Shown here: positions 11,579 through 20,609 of the stretch, piece after piece
Position numbering within the stretch: position 1 is the first letter of the stretch
Layout of the letters: the number at the start of each line of letters is the position of its first letter
DNA from: Microbacterium sufflavum
GTDB taxonomy: Bacteria; Actinomycetota; Actinomycetes; Actinomycetales; Microbacteriaceae
Assembly: GCF_023101165.1 (NCBI RefSeq)
Contig: NZ_CP078076.1
Span: 3,348,001-3,412,000 of the forward strand
DNA length: 64,000 nucleotides
Direction of reading: 5' to 3'
The notes under the pieces: model-generated
Databases searched by the model: none
What the model saw: the letters and a program-made list of their open reading frames with translations, nothing else
What the model was told of the DNA's origin: nothing
Program-made: the position numbers and the translations under genes

Positions 11579-12192
11579 AGGGCCCCCTTGGTGGACGGGA
11601 TGCCGTCGACGAGCGGGTCGAGCGCCTTCGCCTGACGGAACGCGCGCGCGAAGGCCTTGTACTCCGCCTCGGCGATGTGGTGCGGGTCACGGCCGCCGAG
11701 CACGCGCACGTGCACCGTCAGCGCCGCGTTGAACGCGATGGCCTCGAAGGAGTGGCGCACGAGCGAGCCCGTGAAGTGCCCGCCGATGAGGTGCTGCTCG
11801 AAACCGACGGGCTCGCCCTCGTGCACGAGGTACGGACGACCGGAGATGTCGACGACGGCCTGCGCCAGCGCCTCGTCGAGCGGCACGAGCGCATCGCCGT
11901 AGCGGGAGATGCCCGCCTTGTCGCCCAGCGCCTCCAGGATGGCCTGACCCAGCACGATCGAGACGTCTTCCACCGTGTGGTGCGCGTCGATGTGCGTGTC
12001 ACCGGAGGCGCGGACGGTGAGATCGGTCAGCGAGTGCTTCGCGAACGCCGTCAGCATGTGGTCGAAGAACGGCACCGAGGTGTCGATGCGGCTCACCCCG
12101 GTGCCGTCGAGGTTCAGCTCCAGCTCGACGGTCGACTCCGACGTGCTGCGCACACGACGCGCGGTGCGGGCGGGGTTCGCGGGGGTGGTCAT
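11575..12192 (-). CDS. hisB: Imidazoleglycerol-phosphate dehydratase
   Basis: Manganese enzyme of the sixth step of histidine synthesis, 205 residues, single-domain as usual outside enterobacteria. Metal-binding His motifs are visible: [31 protein letters not shown] and the repeated [30 protein letters not shown] segment. The ATG at 12190-12192 overlaps the hisC stop (ATGA). Confidence 0.97.
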   Translation of the reverse strand: MTTPANPARTARRVRSTSESTVELELNLDGTGVSRIDTSVPFFDHMLTAFAKHSLTDLTVRASGDTHIDAHHTVEDVSIVLGQAILEALGDKAGISRYGDALVPLDEALAQAVVDISGRPYLVHEGEPVGFEQHLIGGHFTGSLVRHSFEAIAFNAALTVHVRVLGGRDPHHIAEAEYKAFARAFRQAKALDPLVDGIPSTKGAL

Positions 12193-13283
12193 GATGCCGA
12201 TCCTATCGAGGCCAGGGCGTCCAGGAACGCGGTCGTCTCGGCCTCGGTGCCCGCGCTGACGCGGAGGTGGCCGGGGATGCCGACGTCGCGCACGAGCACG
12301 CCGCGGTCGTACAACTGCCGCCACGTGGCCTGCGGGTCGGCCACGCCACCGAACAGCACGAAGTTCGACCAGGACTCGTGGGGCGTGTACCCCAGTGCCT
12401 CCAGCGTCGCTGTGATGCGGTCGCGCTGCTCGACGATCTCCTCGACCATGCCGAGCATCACGTCGGCGTTGCGCAGCGCCGCCACCGCCGCGGCCTGCGT
12501 GAGCGCGCTCAGGTGGTACGGCAGCCGCACGAGGCGGAGCGCGTCGATGAACGCGGGGTCTGCGGCCAGGTAGCCGACGCGCGCTCCGGCGAACGCGAAG
12601 GCCTTGCTCATGGTGCGCGACACAGCGAGCCGCGGACGGCCGTCGAGGAGCGTGAGCGCGGACGGCGCGTCGTGCGGTGCGAACTCCTGATACGCCTCGT
12701 CGACGATCACCACGCCGCGCGCGGCCTCGTAGACCGCCGCGACGACGTCGAGCCCGAGCGGCGTACCGGTGGGGTTGTTGGGCGAGCACAGGATCACCAC
12801 GTCGGGGTCGGCGGCGCTCACCTGTTCCGCGGCTTCCTCCGGGGTGATCGAGTAGTCGGGGTGCCGGGTGCCGGCGACCCATGACGCACCCGTGCCCTGC
12901 GCGATCAGCGGATACATCGAGTAGGTCGGAGCGAAGCCGAACGCCGTCCGCCCCGGTCCGCCGAACGCCTGCAGGATGTGCTGCAGCACCTCGTTCGAGC
13001 CGTTGCCCGCCCAGATCTGCTCGGCCGTGAGCCCGTGACCGAGGTAGTCCGCGAACGCCTCCCGCAGCGTGGTGAACTCCCGGTCGGGATAGCGGTTGAC
13101 GTCGCGGATCGCCACGGCGATGTCGTCGAGGATGTCACTGGCGACCTCGTCAGGAACGGGATGCGTGTTCTCGTTGACGTTGAGGGCGATCGGGAGCGGT
13201 GCCTGCGGTGCGCCGTACGGAGTGAGTCCGCGCAGATCGTCGCGCAGCGGGAGATCGTTGAGGGAGAGGGTCACCCTATCCAT
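12189..13283 (-). CDS. hisC: Histidinol-phosphate aminotransferase
   Basis: PLP enzyme converting imidazole-acetol phosphate to histidinol phosphate; 364 residues. Contains [10 protein letters not shown] near the N-terminus, the substrate loop [29 protein letters not shown], the PLP-contact Asp in [11 protein letters not shown], and the Schiff-base Lys in [17 protein letters not shown]. First gene of hisC-hisB-hisH. The ATG at 13281-13283 was preferred over a GTG at 13304 because it gives the common [17 protein letters not shown] start; neither has a strong ribosome site. Confidence 0.95.
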   Translation of the reverse strand: MDRVTLSLNDLPLRDDLRGLTPYGAPQAPLPIALNVNENTHPVPDEVASDILDDIAVAIRDVNRYPDREFTTLREAFADYLGHGLTAEQIWAGNGSNEVLQHILQAFGGPGRTAFGFAPTYSMYPLIAQGTGASWVAGTRHPDYSITPEEAAEQVSAADPDVVILCSPNNPTGTPLGLDVVAAVYEAARGVVIVDEAYQEFAPHDAPSALTLLDGRPRLAVSRTMSKAFAFAGARVGYLAADPAFIDALRLVRLPYHLSALTQAAAVAALRNADVMLGMVEEIVEQRDRITATLEALGYTPHESWSNFVLFGGVADPQATWRQLYDRGVLVRDVGIPGHLRVSAGTEAETTAFLDALASIGSAS

Positions 13284-13317
13284 GTTAAGAGGACGAGGCG
13301 GCACCGACGGCCATGCG

Positions 13318-13686
13318 TCACTCCGCGTACTGCGCCGGGATCGCGAGCTCCTGACCGATCTGGATCTCTCCGCCGCGGAGCAGGTTCATGCGGCTGATGT
13401 CGCCGATCACGTCGCGCGGGTCGGCCTCGGGAGCGATCGAGCCGGCGATCGACCAGAGGGTGTCACCGGGCATGACCGTGATGGTCTCGACGGCGGCCAC
13501 GGGCTTGTCGGCACCGGAGGCGATGGCGCTGCCGCCGCTGATCGCCGCGAAGGCGATGCCGACGGCGAGCGGGACGGACGCGACCGCGAGCAGCACACCG
13601 CGACCGCGAGCCGTGAGCCGGAGCCGCGTGGCCGGACGGGCCGTGGCGGAGATCGCGGTCGCGGTGCTGAGGCTGATGGTGCTCAT
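13318..13686 (-). CDS. LysM-domain membrane protein, divergent from lexA
   Basis: 122 residues: a short cytoplasmic N-terminus, one transmembrane helix (GVLLAVASVPLAVGIAFAAI, residues 30-49), and an outward LysM domain ITVMPGDTLWSIAGSIAPEA through IQIGQELAIPA that should bind peptidoglycan. Start ATG 13684-13686 has CTCCTT on the plus strand (AAGGAG) at 13692-13697. It shares a roughly 290-bp promoter region with lexA that contains LexA-like sites. By gene position and architecture it resembles YneA of Bacillus, an SOS-induced LysM division inhibitor; that role here is inference. Confidence 0.85.
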   Translation of the reverse strand: MSTISLSTATAISATARPATRLRLTARGRGVLLAVASVPLAVGIAFAAISGGSAIASGADKPVAAVETITVMPGDTLWSIAGSIAPEADPRDVIGDISRMNLLRGGEIQIGQELAIPAQYAE

Positions 13687-13787
13687 GTCTGCTCCTTCAC
13701 TGTCCCGGCGCCGCGAGGGCCCGGGGAGGTTGGCGTAGCGTTCGCATCCGCGACTCGGCCGGGAGCCGTGAATGCGAAGCTACGTTC

Positions 13788-13801
13788 CGAAGATATCTTC
13801 G
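13788..13801. promoter_or_regulatory. Palindrome in lexA promoter region
   Basis: A perfect 14-bp palindrome CGAAGATATCTTCG. It lies immediately beside a LexA-box-like sequence in the divergent lexA/LysM promoter region and may be part of a composite operator. Confidence 0.5.
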
Positions 13802-13804
13802 AGT

Positions 13805-13820
13805 TCGAACATCTGTCAAG
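13805..13820. promoter_or_regulatory. Candidate LexA (SOS) box
   Basis: TCGAACATCTGTCAAG resembles the Gram-positive LexA site CGAAC-N4-GTTCG: the left half CGAAC is complete and the right half retains GT. Additional partial CGAA-containing sites occur at about 13826 and 13860. Placement between lexA and the LysM gene fits autoregulation and SOS control of both. Confidence 0.6.
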
Positions 13821-13974
13821 CTGTCTTCGAAACCCTGTCCACGAATCGTCCGACACGCTCGAACAGATCTTCCAGATCGGCGCGATTCTCGGATACGGTT
13901 TCGACAAGGACACCCCACCACGGGCCACCGACATTCGAAGAGCGACGTCGGATCTCACGCACTGAAGGAGCATC

Positions 13975-14667
13975 ATGAGCGAGACCACAGCCCCGGAGTC
14001 GGAGGCGCCGCGGACCCGCCGTCGCAAGAGCCTCAGCCCCAAGCAGATGGCGATCCTGGAGGTCATCCAGGCCGCCATCGCCCAGAACGGCTACCCGCCG
14101 AGCATGCGCGAGATCGGCGACGCCGTCGGGCTCAAGTCGCTCTCCAGCGTCACGCACCAGCTCGGCCAGCTGGAGCTGAGCGGCTACCTGCGTCGAGACC
14201 CGGGCAAGACGCGGGCCATGGAGGTGCTGATCGACCTGCCCGGCACCGGCTCCGGCGCCGAGAACCCGGCCGATGTCACGACTCCCGTCGGCGACGCCGC
14301 GCTCGTGCCCCTCGTCGGCCGCATCGCCGCCGGCGTGCCCATCACCGCGGACCAGCAGGTCGAGGAGATCTTCCCGCTCCCCCGGCAGCTCGTCGGCAAG
14401 GGCGACCTGTTCATGCTCAAGGTCTCCGGCGAGTCGATGATCGACGCCGCCATCTGCGACGGCGACTGGGTCGTCGTCCGCTCGCAGCACGACGCCGAGA
14501 ACGGCGAGATCGTCGCGGCGATGCTCGACGGCGAGGCCACCGTCAAGGTGCTCCGTCGCCGCGATGGACACACGTGGCTGCTGCCGCGGAACACCGCCTT
14601 CGAGCCCATCCTCGGCGACGAGGCCGTGGTGCTCGGCAAGGTCGTCGCGGTGCTGCGAGCCGTCTGA
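13975..14667 (+). CDS. lexA: SOS repressor LexA
   Basis: Transcriptional repressor that autocleaves on RecA filaments; 230 residues. The N-terminal winged helix is at residues 22-85 ([40 protein letters not shown]). The cleavage site Ala-Gly is in [11 protein letters not shown]; the catalytic Ser is in [10 protein letters not shown] and the Lys in [10 protein letters not shown]. The start has GAAGGAG six bases upstream. Divergent from a LysM membrane protein gene. Confidence 0.98.
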   Translation: MSETTAPESEAPRTRRRKSLSPKQMAILEVIQAAIAQNGYPPSMREIGDAVGLKSLSSVTHQLGQLELSGYLRRDPGKTRAMEVLIDLPGTGSGAENPADVTTPVGDAALVPLVGRIAAGVPITADQQVEEIFPLPRQLVGKGDLFMLKVSGESMIDAAICDGDWVVVRSQHDAENGEIVAAMLDGEATVKVLRRRDGHTWLLPRNTAFEPILGDEAVVLGKVVAVLRAV

Positions 14668-14676
14668 CCCGGACAC

Positions 14677-14716
14677 GACGAAGGCCCTCCCCGATCGCTC
14701 GGAGAGGGCCTTCGTC
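14677..14716. terminator. Bidirectional terminator between lexA and metE
   Basis: Long near-perfect hairpin: GACGAAGGCCCTCCCCGA pairs with TCGGAGAGGGCCTTCGTC around a CGC-type loop. It sits between the convergent lexA and metE genes and can serve both strands. A related hairpin occurs at 25374-25401. Confidence 0.85.
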
Positions 14717-14722
14717 ACATCA

Positions 14723-17035
14723 TCAGACCGAGGCGCCCACCTCGGCGCGCACGCGGCGCGTGGCCTCGACGATGTTCCGCAGCGACGCGGTGGTCTCCTC
14801 GTAGCCGCGGGTCTTGAGGCCGCAGTCCGGGTTGACCCAGAGCTGCCGCGTGGGGATCTCCTCCACGGCGCGACGCAGCAGGGACTCCACCTCCTCCACC
14901 GCGGGAACCCGCGGGGAGTGGATGTCGTAGACGCCGGGGCCGATGCCGTGGTCGAACCCGGCCTCGGCGATGTCCGCGACGACCTCCATCCGGCTGCGGG
15001 CGGCCTCGATGGACGTGACGTCGGCGTCCAGCGCGCGGATCGCGTCGATCACGACACCGAACTCCGAGTAGCAGAGGTGCGTGTGCACCTGCGTGCCCGG
15101 TGCTGCCCCACCGGTCGCCAGACGGAACGACGCCACCGACCAGTCCAGGTAGGACGGCTGATCGGCCTTCTTCAGCGGCAGCAGCTCGCGCAGGGCCGGC
15201 TCGTCGACCTGGATCACGGCGATGCCCGCAGCCTCGAGGTCGGCGATCTCCTCGCGCAGCGCCAGGGCGACCTGGTTCGCGGTCTCCCCCAGCGGCTGGT
15301 CGTCGCGCACGAACGACCACGCGAGGATCGTCACCGGCCCCGTGAGCATGCCCTTGAGGTGCTTCGCGGTGAGCGACTGCGCGTATCCGGACCAGTCGAC
15401 CGTGATCGGTGCCGCCCGGGAGACGTCGCCCCACAGGATCGACGGGCGTGTGGCGCGGGAGCCGTACGACTGCACCCACCCGTGCTCCGTGACCGCGAAG
15501 CCGTCGAGGTTCTCGGCGAAGTACTGCACCATGTCGTTGCGCTCCGGCTCCCCGTGCACCAGCACGTCGAGTCCGAGGTCCTCCTGCAGCGACACGACCG
15601 CGGCGATCTCCCGGCGCAGGAAGTCGTCGTAGTCGTCGCGGGGGATCTCACCGCGCGTGAACCGTGCCCGTGCGCGACGGATGTCGGCGGTCTGCGGGAA
15701 CGACCCGATCGTCGTCAGGGGCAGGACCGGGAGGCCGAGCGCCTCCTGCGCACTCTCCCGCTCCTCGTAGGACACCCGCGAGAAGTCGGCGTCGACCAGC
15801 GCCCGCTCGCGCACCGCGCCGTCGCGCACGCCGGGCGCATCCAGCCGGTCGCGCAGGGCCGCCGAGGCCTCGTCGAGCTCGGCGGCGATCGCCTCGGGGC
15901 CGTGCGACAGCCCGCGGGCCAGCACGCCGACCTGCTGCACCTTCTGATCGGCGAACGCCAGCCACGACACCAGGCGGGGGTCGAGCGAGGTCTCGTCGGC
16001 GACGTCGTGCGGCACGTGCAGCAGCGAGGTCGAGGTGGAGGCCGACACGGCCGCGGCCCCCAGGTCGCGCAGACGCTCGAGCGTGGCGAACGCCGCGGCC
16101 AGGTCGCCCCGCCAGATGTTGTGCCCGTCGATCACGCCGCCGACGAGCGTCTTGTCCGCGAGACCCTCCGCCACGGACGGCACAGCGCCACGGACCAGGT
16201 CGACCGCGATCGCCTCGACGGGCGCGGCCGCGAGGACCGGGAACACGGCGTCAAGCGCCGCGTACGGGGCGGCGACGAGGATCGACGGACGGTCCTCCGC
16301 TCCCCCGAGCACGGCGAGTGCACGTTCGGCCGCGGTCGCCAGGGCGGCGGTGTCGGCGGGGAGCGACTCGCTCACGAGCGCCGGCTCGTCGAGCTGCACC
16401 CAGGTCGCTCCCGCGGCCCGGAGGCGGGCGAGCAGCTCCCGGTACACGGGGAGCACGTCGTCCAGGCGCGACAGCGGATCGAAGCCCTCGGGGGCGTCGT
16501 CCGAGGCCTTCGCGAGCGCCAGCAGGGTGACCGGGCCGACCACGACCGGGCGCGTGGTGAAGCCTGCGGCAGCGGCCTCTGCGACCTCGCGCACGAGCCG
16601 GTCGCTGGACAGCGAGAACACCGTCTCCGGACCGATCTCCGGCACGAGGTAGTGGTAGTTCGAGTCGAACCACTTCGTCATCTCCAGCGGCGCGCGCTCC
16701 CTCTCGCCCCGCGCGATCGTGAAGTACGCCGGGAGGCCGACCGTGCCGTCGGCGGCGCGCAGGTGCTCGAAGCGCGAGGGGATCGCGCCCACGGTCACCG
16801 CGGCGTCGAGCACCTGGTCGTAGAACGAGAAGGACTCCGGGATCGCGGAGTCGTCCCGACCGAGGCCGAGCGCGGCGAGCCGCTCTCGGGTGGCGGCGCG
16901 CAGCTCGGCGGCCGTGCGCTCCAGCTCCTGCTCGTCGATGCGGCCCGCCCAGAACGCCTCGACGGCCTTCTTGAGCTCGCGGCGACGGCCGATGCGGGGG
17001 TAGCCGAGGATGGTTCCCTCGGGAAATGCGGTCAT
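14723..17035 (-). CDS. metE: Cobalamin-independent methionine synthase
   Basis: Transfers methyl from methyl-tetrahydrofolate polyglutamate to homocysteine; 770 residues, typical length. Two barrels: the N-terminal one begins TILGYPRIGRRRELKKAVEA; the C-terminal catalytic one has PVLPLTTIGSFPQT, VHGEPERNDMVQYF, and zinc ligands in VHTHLCYSEFG and VNPDCGLKTRG. It starts 22 bases after the metF stop, so metF supplies the methyl-THF used by MetE in one operon. Confidence 0.97.
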   Translation of the reverse strand: MTAFPEGTILGYPRIGRRRELKKAVEAFWAGRIDEQELERTAAELRAATRERLAALGLGRDDSAIPESFSFYDQVLDAAVTVGAIPSRFEHLRAADGTVGLPAYFTIARGERERAPLEMTKWFDSNYHYLVPEIGPETVFSLSSDRLVREVAEAAAAGFTTRPVVVGPVTLLALAKASDDAPEGFDPLSRLDDVLPVYRELLARLRAAGATWVQLDEPALVSESLPADTAALATAAERALAVLGGAEDRPSILVAAPYAALDAVFPVLAAAPVEAIAVDLVRGAVPSVAEGLADKTLVGGVIDGHNIWRGDLAAAFATLERLRDLGAAAVSASTSTSLLHVPHDVADETSLDPRLVSWLAFADQKVQQVGVLARGLSHGPEAIAAELDEASAALRDRLDAPGVRDGAVRERALVDADFSRVSYEERESAQEALGLPVLPLTTIGSFPQTADIRRARARFTRGEIPRDDYDDFLRREIAAVVSLQEDLGLDVLVHGEPERNDMVQYFAENLDGFAVTEHGWVQSYGSRATRPSILWGDVSRAAPITVDWSGYAQSLTAKHLKGMLTGPVTILAWSFVRDDQPLGETANQVALALREEIADLEAAGIAVIQVDEPALRELLPLKKADQPSYLDWSVASFRLATGGAAPGTQVHTHLCYSEFGVVIDAIRALDADVTSIEAARSRMEVVADIAEAGFDHGIGPGVYDIHSPRVPAVEEVESLLRRAVEEIPTRQLWVNPDCGLKTRGYEETTASLRNIVEATRRVRAEVGASV

Positions 17036-17057
17036 GGTGTTTCCTTTCGGCGGGGGT

Positions 17058-18005
17058 CTAACGGCGCAGAGCCGGGAGGATGCCGGCTTCGGCGAGGACG
17101 GTGAGGACGGTCTCGTGCTGGTTGAAGGCGTAGAGGTGCACGCCGGGGGCGCCGCCGGCCACGACCTGCGCGGCCAGGCGCGCGGCCCAGGCGATGCCGA
17201 TCTCGCGGCGCCCCTCGGCGGTCGGCTCCACGTCGAGGGCGATGGAGAGCTCTCCGGGCAGCTCCTCTCCCGTGAGCTCCAGCACGCGGGAAAGCCGAGC
17301 GGGCGAGGTGATGGGCATGATGCCGGGCAGGATCGGGATGGTCACCCCGGCCGCGCGGGCACGCTCCACGAAGGCCAGGTAGTCGTCGGCGTGGAAGAAC
17401 AGCTGCGTGATCGCGAACGTCGCACCGGCGGCCTGCTTCGCGAGCAGGGCCTCCACGTCCTGCGTGCGGTGGGTCGCCCGCGGGTGGCCCTTCGGGAACG
17501 CGGCCACCGCGATGTTCACCCTCCGCCGCGGCGCGACCCGGGCGGCACCGGGGATCCCGGGAACCGGCGACTCCTCGTACGGCGCACGCTCGGCCTGCAC
17601 GCGGTCGATCAGCTGGACGAGCTGGGCCGCGCTCTCCAGGTCGCCGAGGAAGTCCTCGGTCTGCCCGGCGGGCGGGTCGCCCCGCAGGGCGAGGAAGCTG
17701 AGGATCCCCGCGTCGAGGAACTCGCGGATGAGCGCGGTCGCCCCGGCGTAGGTGTTGCCGACGCACGTGAGATGTGCGAGGGGCTCGACGTCGGTGTGGG
17801 TGCGGATGAAGCGCAGCACGTCGAGCGAGCGCCCCCCGGTGGAGCCGCCGGCACCGTAGGTCACCGACAGGAACTCCGGACCGGCTGCGGCCAGGCGCAG
17901 GACGGTCTCGTGCAGCGCCTCCTCGCTCGACGCGTTGCGCGGGGGGTAGAGCTCGAAGGAGAACGGCACGCGGGCGGTGCCGGTGGTGTCGATCTCGGTG
18001 GACAT
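17058..18005 (-). CDS. metF: Methylenetetrahydrofolate reductase
   Basis: Flavoprotein reducing 5,10-methylene-THF to 5-methyl-THF; 315 residues. Family features: FSFELYPPRNASSEEAL near the N-terminus with the catalytic Glu, FLSVTYGAGGSTGGRSLDVL, THLTCVGNTYAGAT-like HLTCVG, GDPPAGQ, and TQLFFHADDYLAFVERARAAG. The ATG at 18003-18005 has AGGAG upstream; the longer open frame upstream has no homology-like sequence. First gene of metF-metE. Confidence 0.95.
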   Translation of the reverse strand: MSTEIDTTGTARVPFSFELYPPRNASSEEALHETVLRLAAAGPEFLSVTYGAGGSTGGRSLDVLRFIRTHTDVEPLAHLTCVGNTYAGATALIREFLDAGILSFLALRGDPPAGQTEDFLGDLESAAQLVQLIDRVQAERAPYEESPVPGIPGAARVAPRRRVNIAVAAFPKGHPRATHRTQDVEALLAKQAAGATFAITQLFFHADDYLAFVERARAAGVTIPILPGIMPITSPARLSRVLELTGEELPGELSIALDVEPTAEGRREIGIAWAARLAAQVVAGGAPGVHLYAFNQHETVLTVLAEAGILPALRR

Positions 18006-18065
18006 CTTCACTCCTGGGGACAGGGGGCCGGGGCGCGCGGACGGCACGGGAGGCGTGTCGTTCGC

Positions 18066-18100
18066 GGGCGGGTGCCGGGCTCGGCTGTCGCTCCACGCCC
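18066..18100 (-). promoter_or_regulatory. Structured leader candidate upstream of metF
   Basis: In the metF 5' region the minus strand can form an outer GGGCG/CGCCC stem (18096-18100 with 18066-18070), an asymmetric internal loop containing GAGCGACA, and an inner GCCG/CGGC hairpin with loop AGCC. The GAGCGACAGCCGAGCCCGGC block is suggestive of a small metabolite-binding or attenuating leader for methionine genes, but it does not match a riboswitch class I can name with confidence. Confidence 0.35.
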
Positions 18101-18192
18101 TGGACGAACCGGGCGTTTCCAGCAACCTAGAACAGCCCCGCGCGGGCCCGCACGTGTGTGACGCCGTGTGTCGGTCCGCCTAGGCTCGAGGC

Positions 18193-20061
18193 ATGTCGTC
18201 GCTGCCCTTCGGTTCCTGGCCCTCCCCCTTCACCGCCGCGTCTGTCGCGATCTCCGCACCGCGCATCGACGGCGCCCGGTTCGCCGGGTCGGAGATCTGG
18301 TGGGGCGAGTCCGTGCCGGCCGAAGCCGGACGCGTGACCGTACGCAGCTCCTCCGGCGCCGAGATCCTGCCGGCTCCGTGGAGCGCGCGGTCGCGCGTGC
18401 ACGAGTACGGCGGCGGGGCGTGGACGGCCGGCGACGGTGCGCTGTTCTTCGTCTCGGGCGCGGATCAGCGCGTGCATCGCCTCGTCCCCGGGGGCGAGCC
18501 CGAGCCGCTCACGCCCGCCGGTGCGTCGTACGGCGGACTCCGACTGCAGAGCGGACGACTGCTGGCCGTGCGCGAAGACCTCCGTCCGGACCCGCACCGG
18601 CGCGGCATCGTCGAGATCCCGGTGGACGGCTCCGCGGCCGAGGACGACGGCGCGCTCCGGGTGATCGCGGAGGGCACGGGCTTCTTCGCGCACCCGGCGC
18701 TGTCGCCCGACGGCACGCGGGTGGCCTGGGTCGAGTGGCACGAGCGGACGATGCCGTGGGACGAGGCGCAGCTCGCGATCGCGTCGCTCGCCGACGGCGA
18801 GGTCGTGCGCGTCGCGTCGTCCGCGGCCCTGCAGCCGGAGTGGCTCGACGACACCGCGCTCGTGTACGCCGACGACACGTCCGGGCGCTGGCAGGTGCAG
18901 CGCCTTCACGTCGACGGCGTGACACCCGCAGCCGCGCCGGTCGCCCTGACCAGGACCGACGCCGACACCGGCTACGGCCTGTGGGTGCTGGGCAACCGGT
19001 GGTTCCAGCCGCTGGCGGACGGACGCGTGGTCGCCGTGCGCACGAACGGCCGCGACGAGGTGCACGTGCTCCCGGCGGACGGCACGACGAGCACCGCGCT
19101 GGACCTCCCCGCCGACGGGCACGTGAGCGTGGACGACGTGTCCGGCTCCCGCGTGCTGCTCAGCGGCAACAGCTCGGGCACCACGCCCGGGGTGTGGTGC
19201 GTCGACCTCGACTCGGGCCGCGTGCAGGCCGTGGCGGGCGGGGTCCCGTCCGATCCGGAGTGGATGCCCGGCGCGCAGCCGATCGTGGTGGACGGCGCGC
19301 ACGGCTCGGTGCACGCGTTCGCCTACCCGCCCGCGAACCCCGCGCACACCGCGGCTCCCGGCGAGCTTCCGCCGTACATCGTGTTCGTCCACGGAGGACC
19401 GACCGCGCATGTGACGGGGGCCGCGTCGTCCGAGGTCGCGTTCTTCACGAGCCGCGGCATCGGCGTGCTCGATGTGAACTACGGCGGCTCCACCGGCTAC
19501 GGCCGCGCCTACCGCGACCGCCTCGTCGGGCAGTGGGGTGTGGTCGACGTGGACGACGTGGTCGCCGCCGCGCGGGGCCTGGCCGATGCGGGGCTCGCCG
19601 ATCCCGCGCGCATCGCGATCCGCGGCGGTTCGGCCGGCGGCTGGACCGTTCTGTCGGCGCTGGTGCGGGGCGGGACCTTCGCGGCGGGCATCAGCCGCTA
19701 CGGTGTGGCGGACCTGCGCCTGCTGGCCGCCGAGACGCACGACTTCGAGGCGCCGTACCTCGACGGTCTGGTCGGGCGGCTGCCGGAGGACGAGCACGTG
19801 TACGTCGAGCGTTCACCCCTCACGCACGCCGACCGGATCGACGTGCCCGTGCTGCTGCTCCAGGGCGGCGAGGACCGCGTGGTGCCTCCGTCGCAGTCCG
19901 AGGCGATCCGCAACGCCCTCGCCGCGAACGGCATCGAGCACGAGTACGCGCTGTATCCGGCAGAGGGGCACGGCTTCCGCAGCGCGGAGAACATCGTGGA
20001 CGCTCTGCAGCGCGAGCTCGCGTTCCTCGGCCGCGTGTTCGGCTTCACCCCGGCGCCCTGA
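18193..20061 (+). CDS. Prolyl oligopeptidase-family (S9) serine peptidase
   Basis: Soluble peptidase of 622 residues. The N-terminal part (to about residue 370) is a beta-propeller-like region; the C-terminal alpha/beta-hydrolase domain begins around PPYIVFVHGGPTAHV. The nucleophile Ser is in AIRGGSAGGWTVLSALVRGG, the Asp in LLLQGGEDRVVPPSQSE and the His in YPAEGHGFRSAENI. No signal peptide is evident. The ATG at 18193 follows GAGGC. It is similar in layout to dipeptidyl aminopeptidase/acylaminoacyl peptidase proteins; the substrate is unknown. Confidence 0.93.
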   Translation: MSSLPFGSWPSPFTAASVAISAPRIDGARFAGSEIWWGESVPAEAGRVTVRSSSGAEILPAPWSARSRVHEYGGGAWTAGDGALFFVSGADQRVHRLVPGGEPEPLTPAGASYGGLRLQSGRLLAVREDLRPDPHRRGIVEIPVDGSAAEDDGALRVIAEGTGFFAHPALSPDGTRVAWVEWHERTMPWDEAQLAIASLADGEVVRVASSAALQPEWLDDTALVYADDTSGRWQVQRLHVDGVTPAAAPVALTRTDADTGYGLWVLGNRWFQPLADGRVVAVRTNGRDEVHVLPADGTTSTALDLPADGHVSVDDVSGSRVLLSGNSSGTTPGVWCVDLDSGRVQAVAGGVPSDPEWMPGAQPIVVDGAHGSVHAFAYPPANPAHTAAPGELPPYIVFVHGGPTAHVTGAASSEVAFFTSRGIGVLDVNYGGSTGYGRAYRDRLVGQWGVVDVDDVVAAARGLADAGLADPARIAIRGGSAGGWTVLSALVRGGTFAAGISRYGVADLRLLAAETHDFEAPYLDGLVGRLPEDEHVYVERSPLTHADRIDVPVLLLQGGEDRVVPPSQSEAIRNALAANGIEHEYALYPAEGHGFRSAENIVDALQRELAFLGRVFGFTPAP

Positions 20062-20070
20062 CGGCGCGGG

Positions 20071-20547
20071 CTACTCGCCGACGCGGTTGCGCAGGCGCAT
20101 GGCCCGCTCGGCCTCGCGCGTGTCCTGCCGCTCGCGCAGCGTCTGCCTCTTGTCGTACTCGCGCTTTCCCTTCGCGAGAGCGATCTCGACCTTGGCCCTG
20201 CCGTCGGAGAAGTAGAGCTTCAGCGGGATCAGGGTGTAACCACCGGCCGAGACCGCGTGGGAGAGCTTGGCGATCTCCTCACGGTGCAGCAGCAGCTTGC
20301 GGATGCGCTTGGCGGAGTGGTTGGTCCAGTGCCCCTGCGAGTACTCCGGGATGTGCACGGCGTCGAGGAACACCTCGTTCCCCTTGACGAACGCGTATCC
20401 GTCGCTGAGGTTCGCGCGCCCCTGACGGAGTGACTTGACCTCGGTGCCGGTGAGCACCATTCCCGCCTCGTACGACTTCTCGATGGTGTAGTCGTGACGC
20501 GCGCGACGATTGGTCGCGACGACCTTCTCCCCGCGTTCCCTGGGCAT
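20071..20547 (-). CDS. smpB: SsrA-binding protein SmpB
   Basis: tmRNA partner for trans-translation; 158 residues. Diagnostic segments: [50 protein letters not shown] and the basic C-terminal helix [20 protein letters not shown]. It lies downstream of ftsE-ftsX in the standard actinobacterial order. The tmRNA gene was not found in the window. Confidence 0.97.
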   Translation of the reverse strand: MPRERGEKVVATNRRARHDYTIEKSYEAGMVLTGTEVKSLRQGRANLSDGYAFVKGNEVFLDAVHIPEYSQGHWTNHSAKRIRKLLLHREEIAKLSHAVSAGGYTLIPLKLYFSDGRAKVEIALAKGKREYDKRQTLRERQDTREAERAMRLRNRVGE

Positions 20548-20609
20548 GATGCTCTCCTGTTGCCGTGACGAGCTCGACCGAGGATCCGGCCGAGCAGCCT
20601 TTCAGGGTA

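Noticed and set aside
20548..20609. tmRNA gene next to smpB
   Set aside because: The 62-bp gap is too short and no tRNA-like ends were seen.
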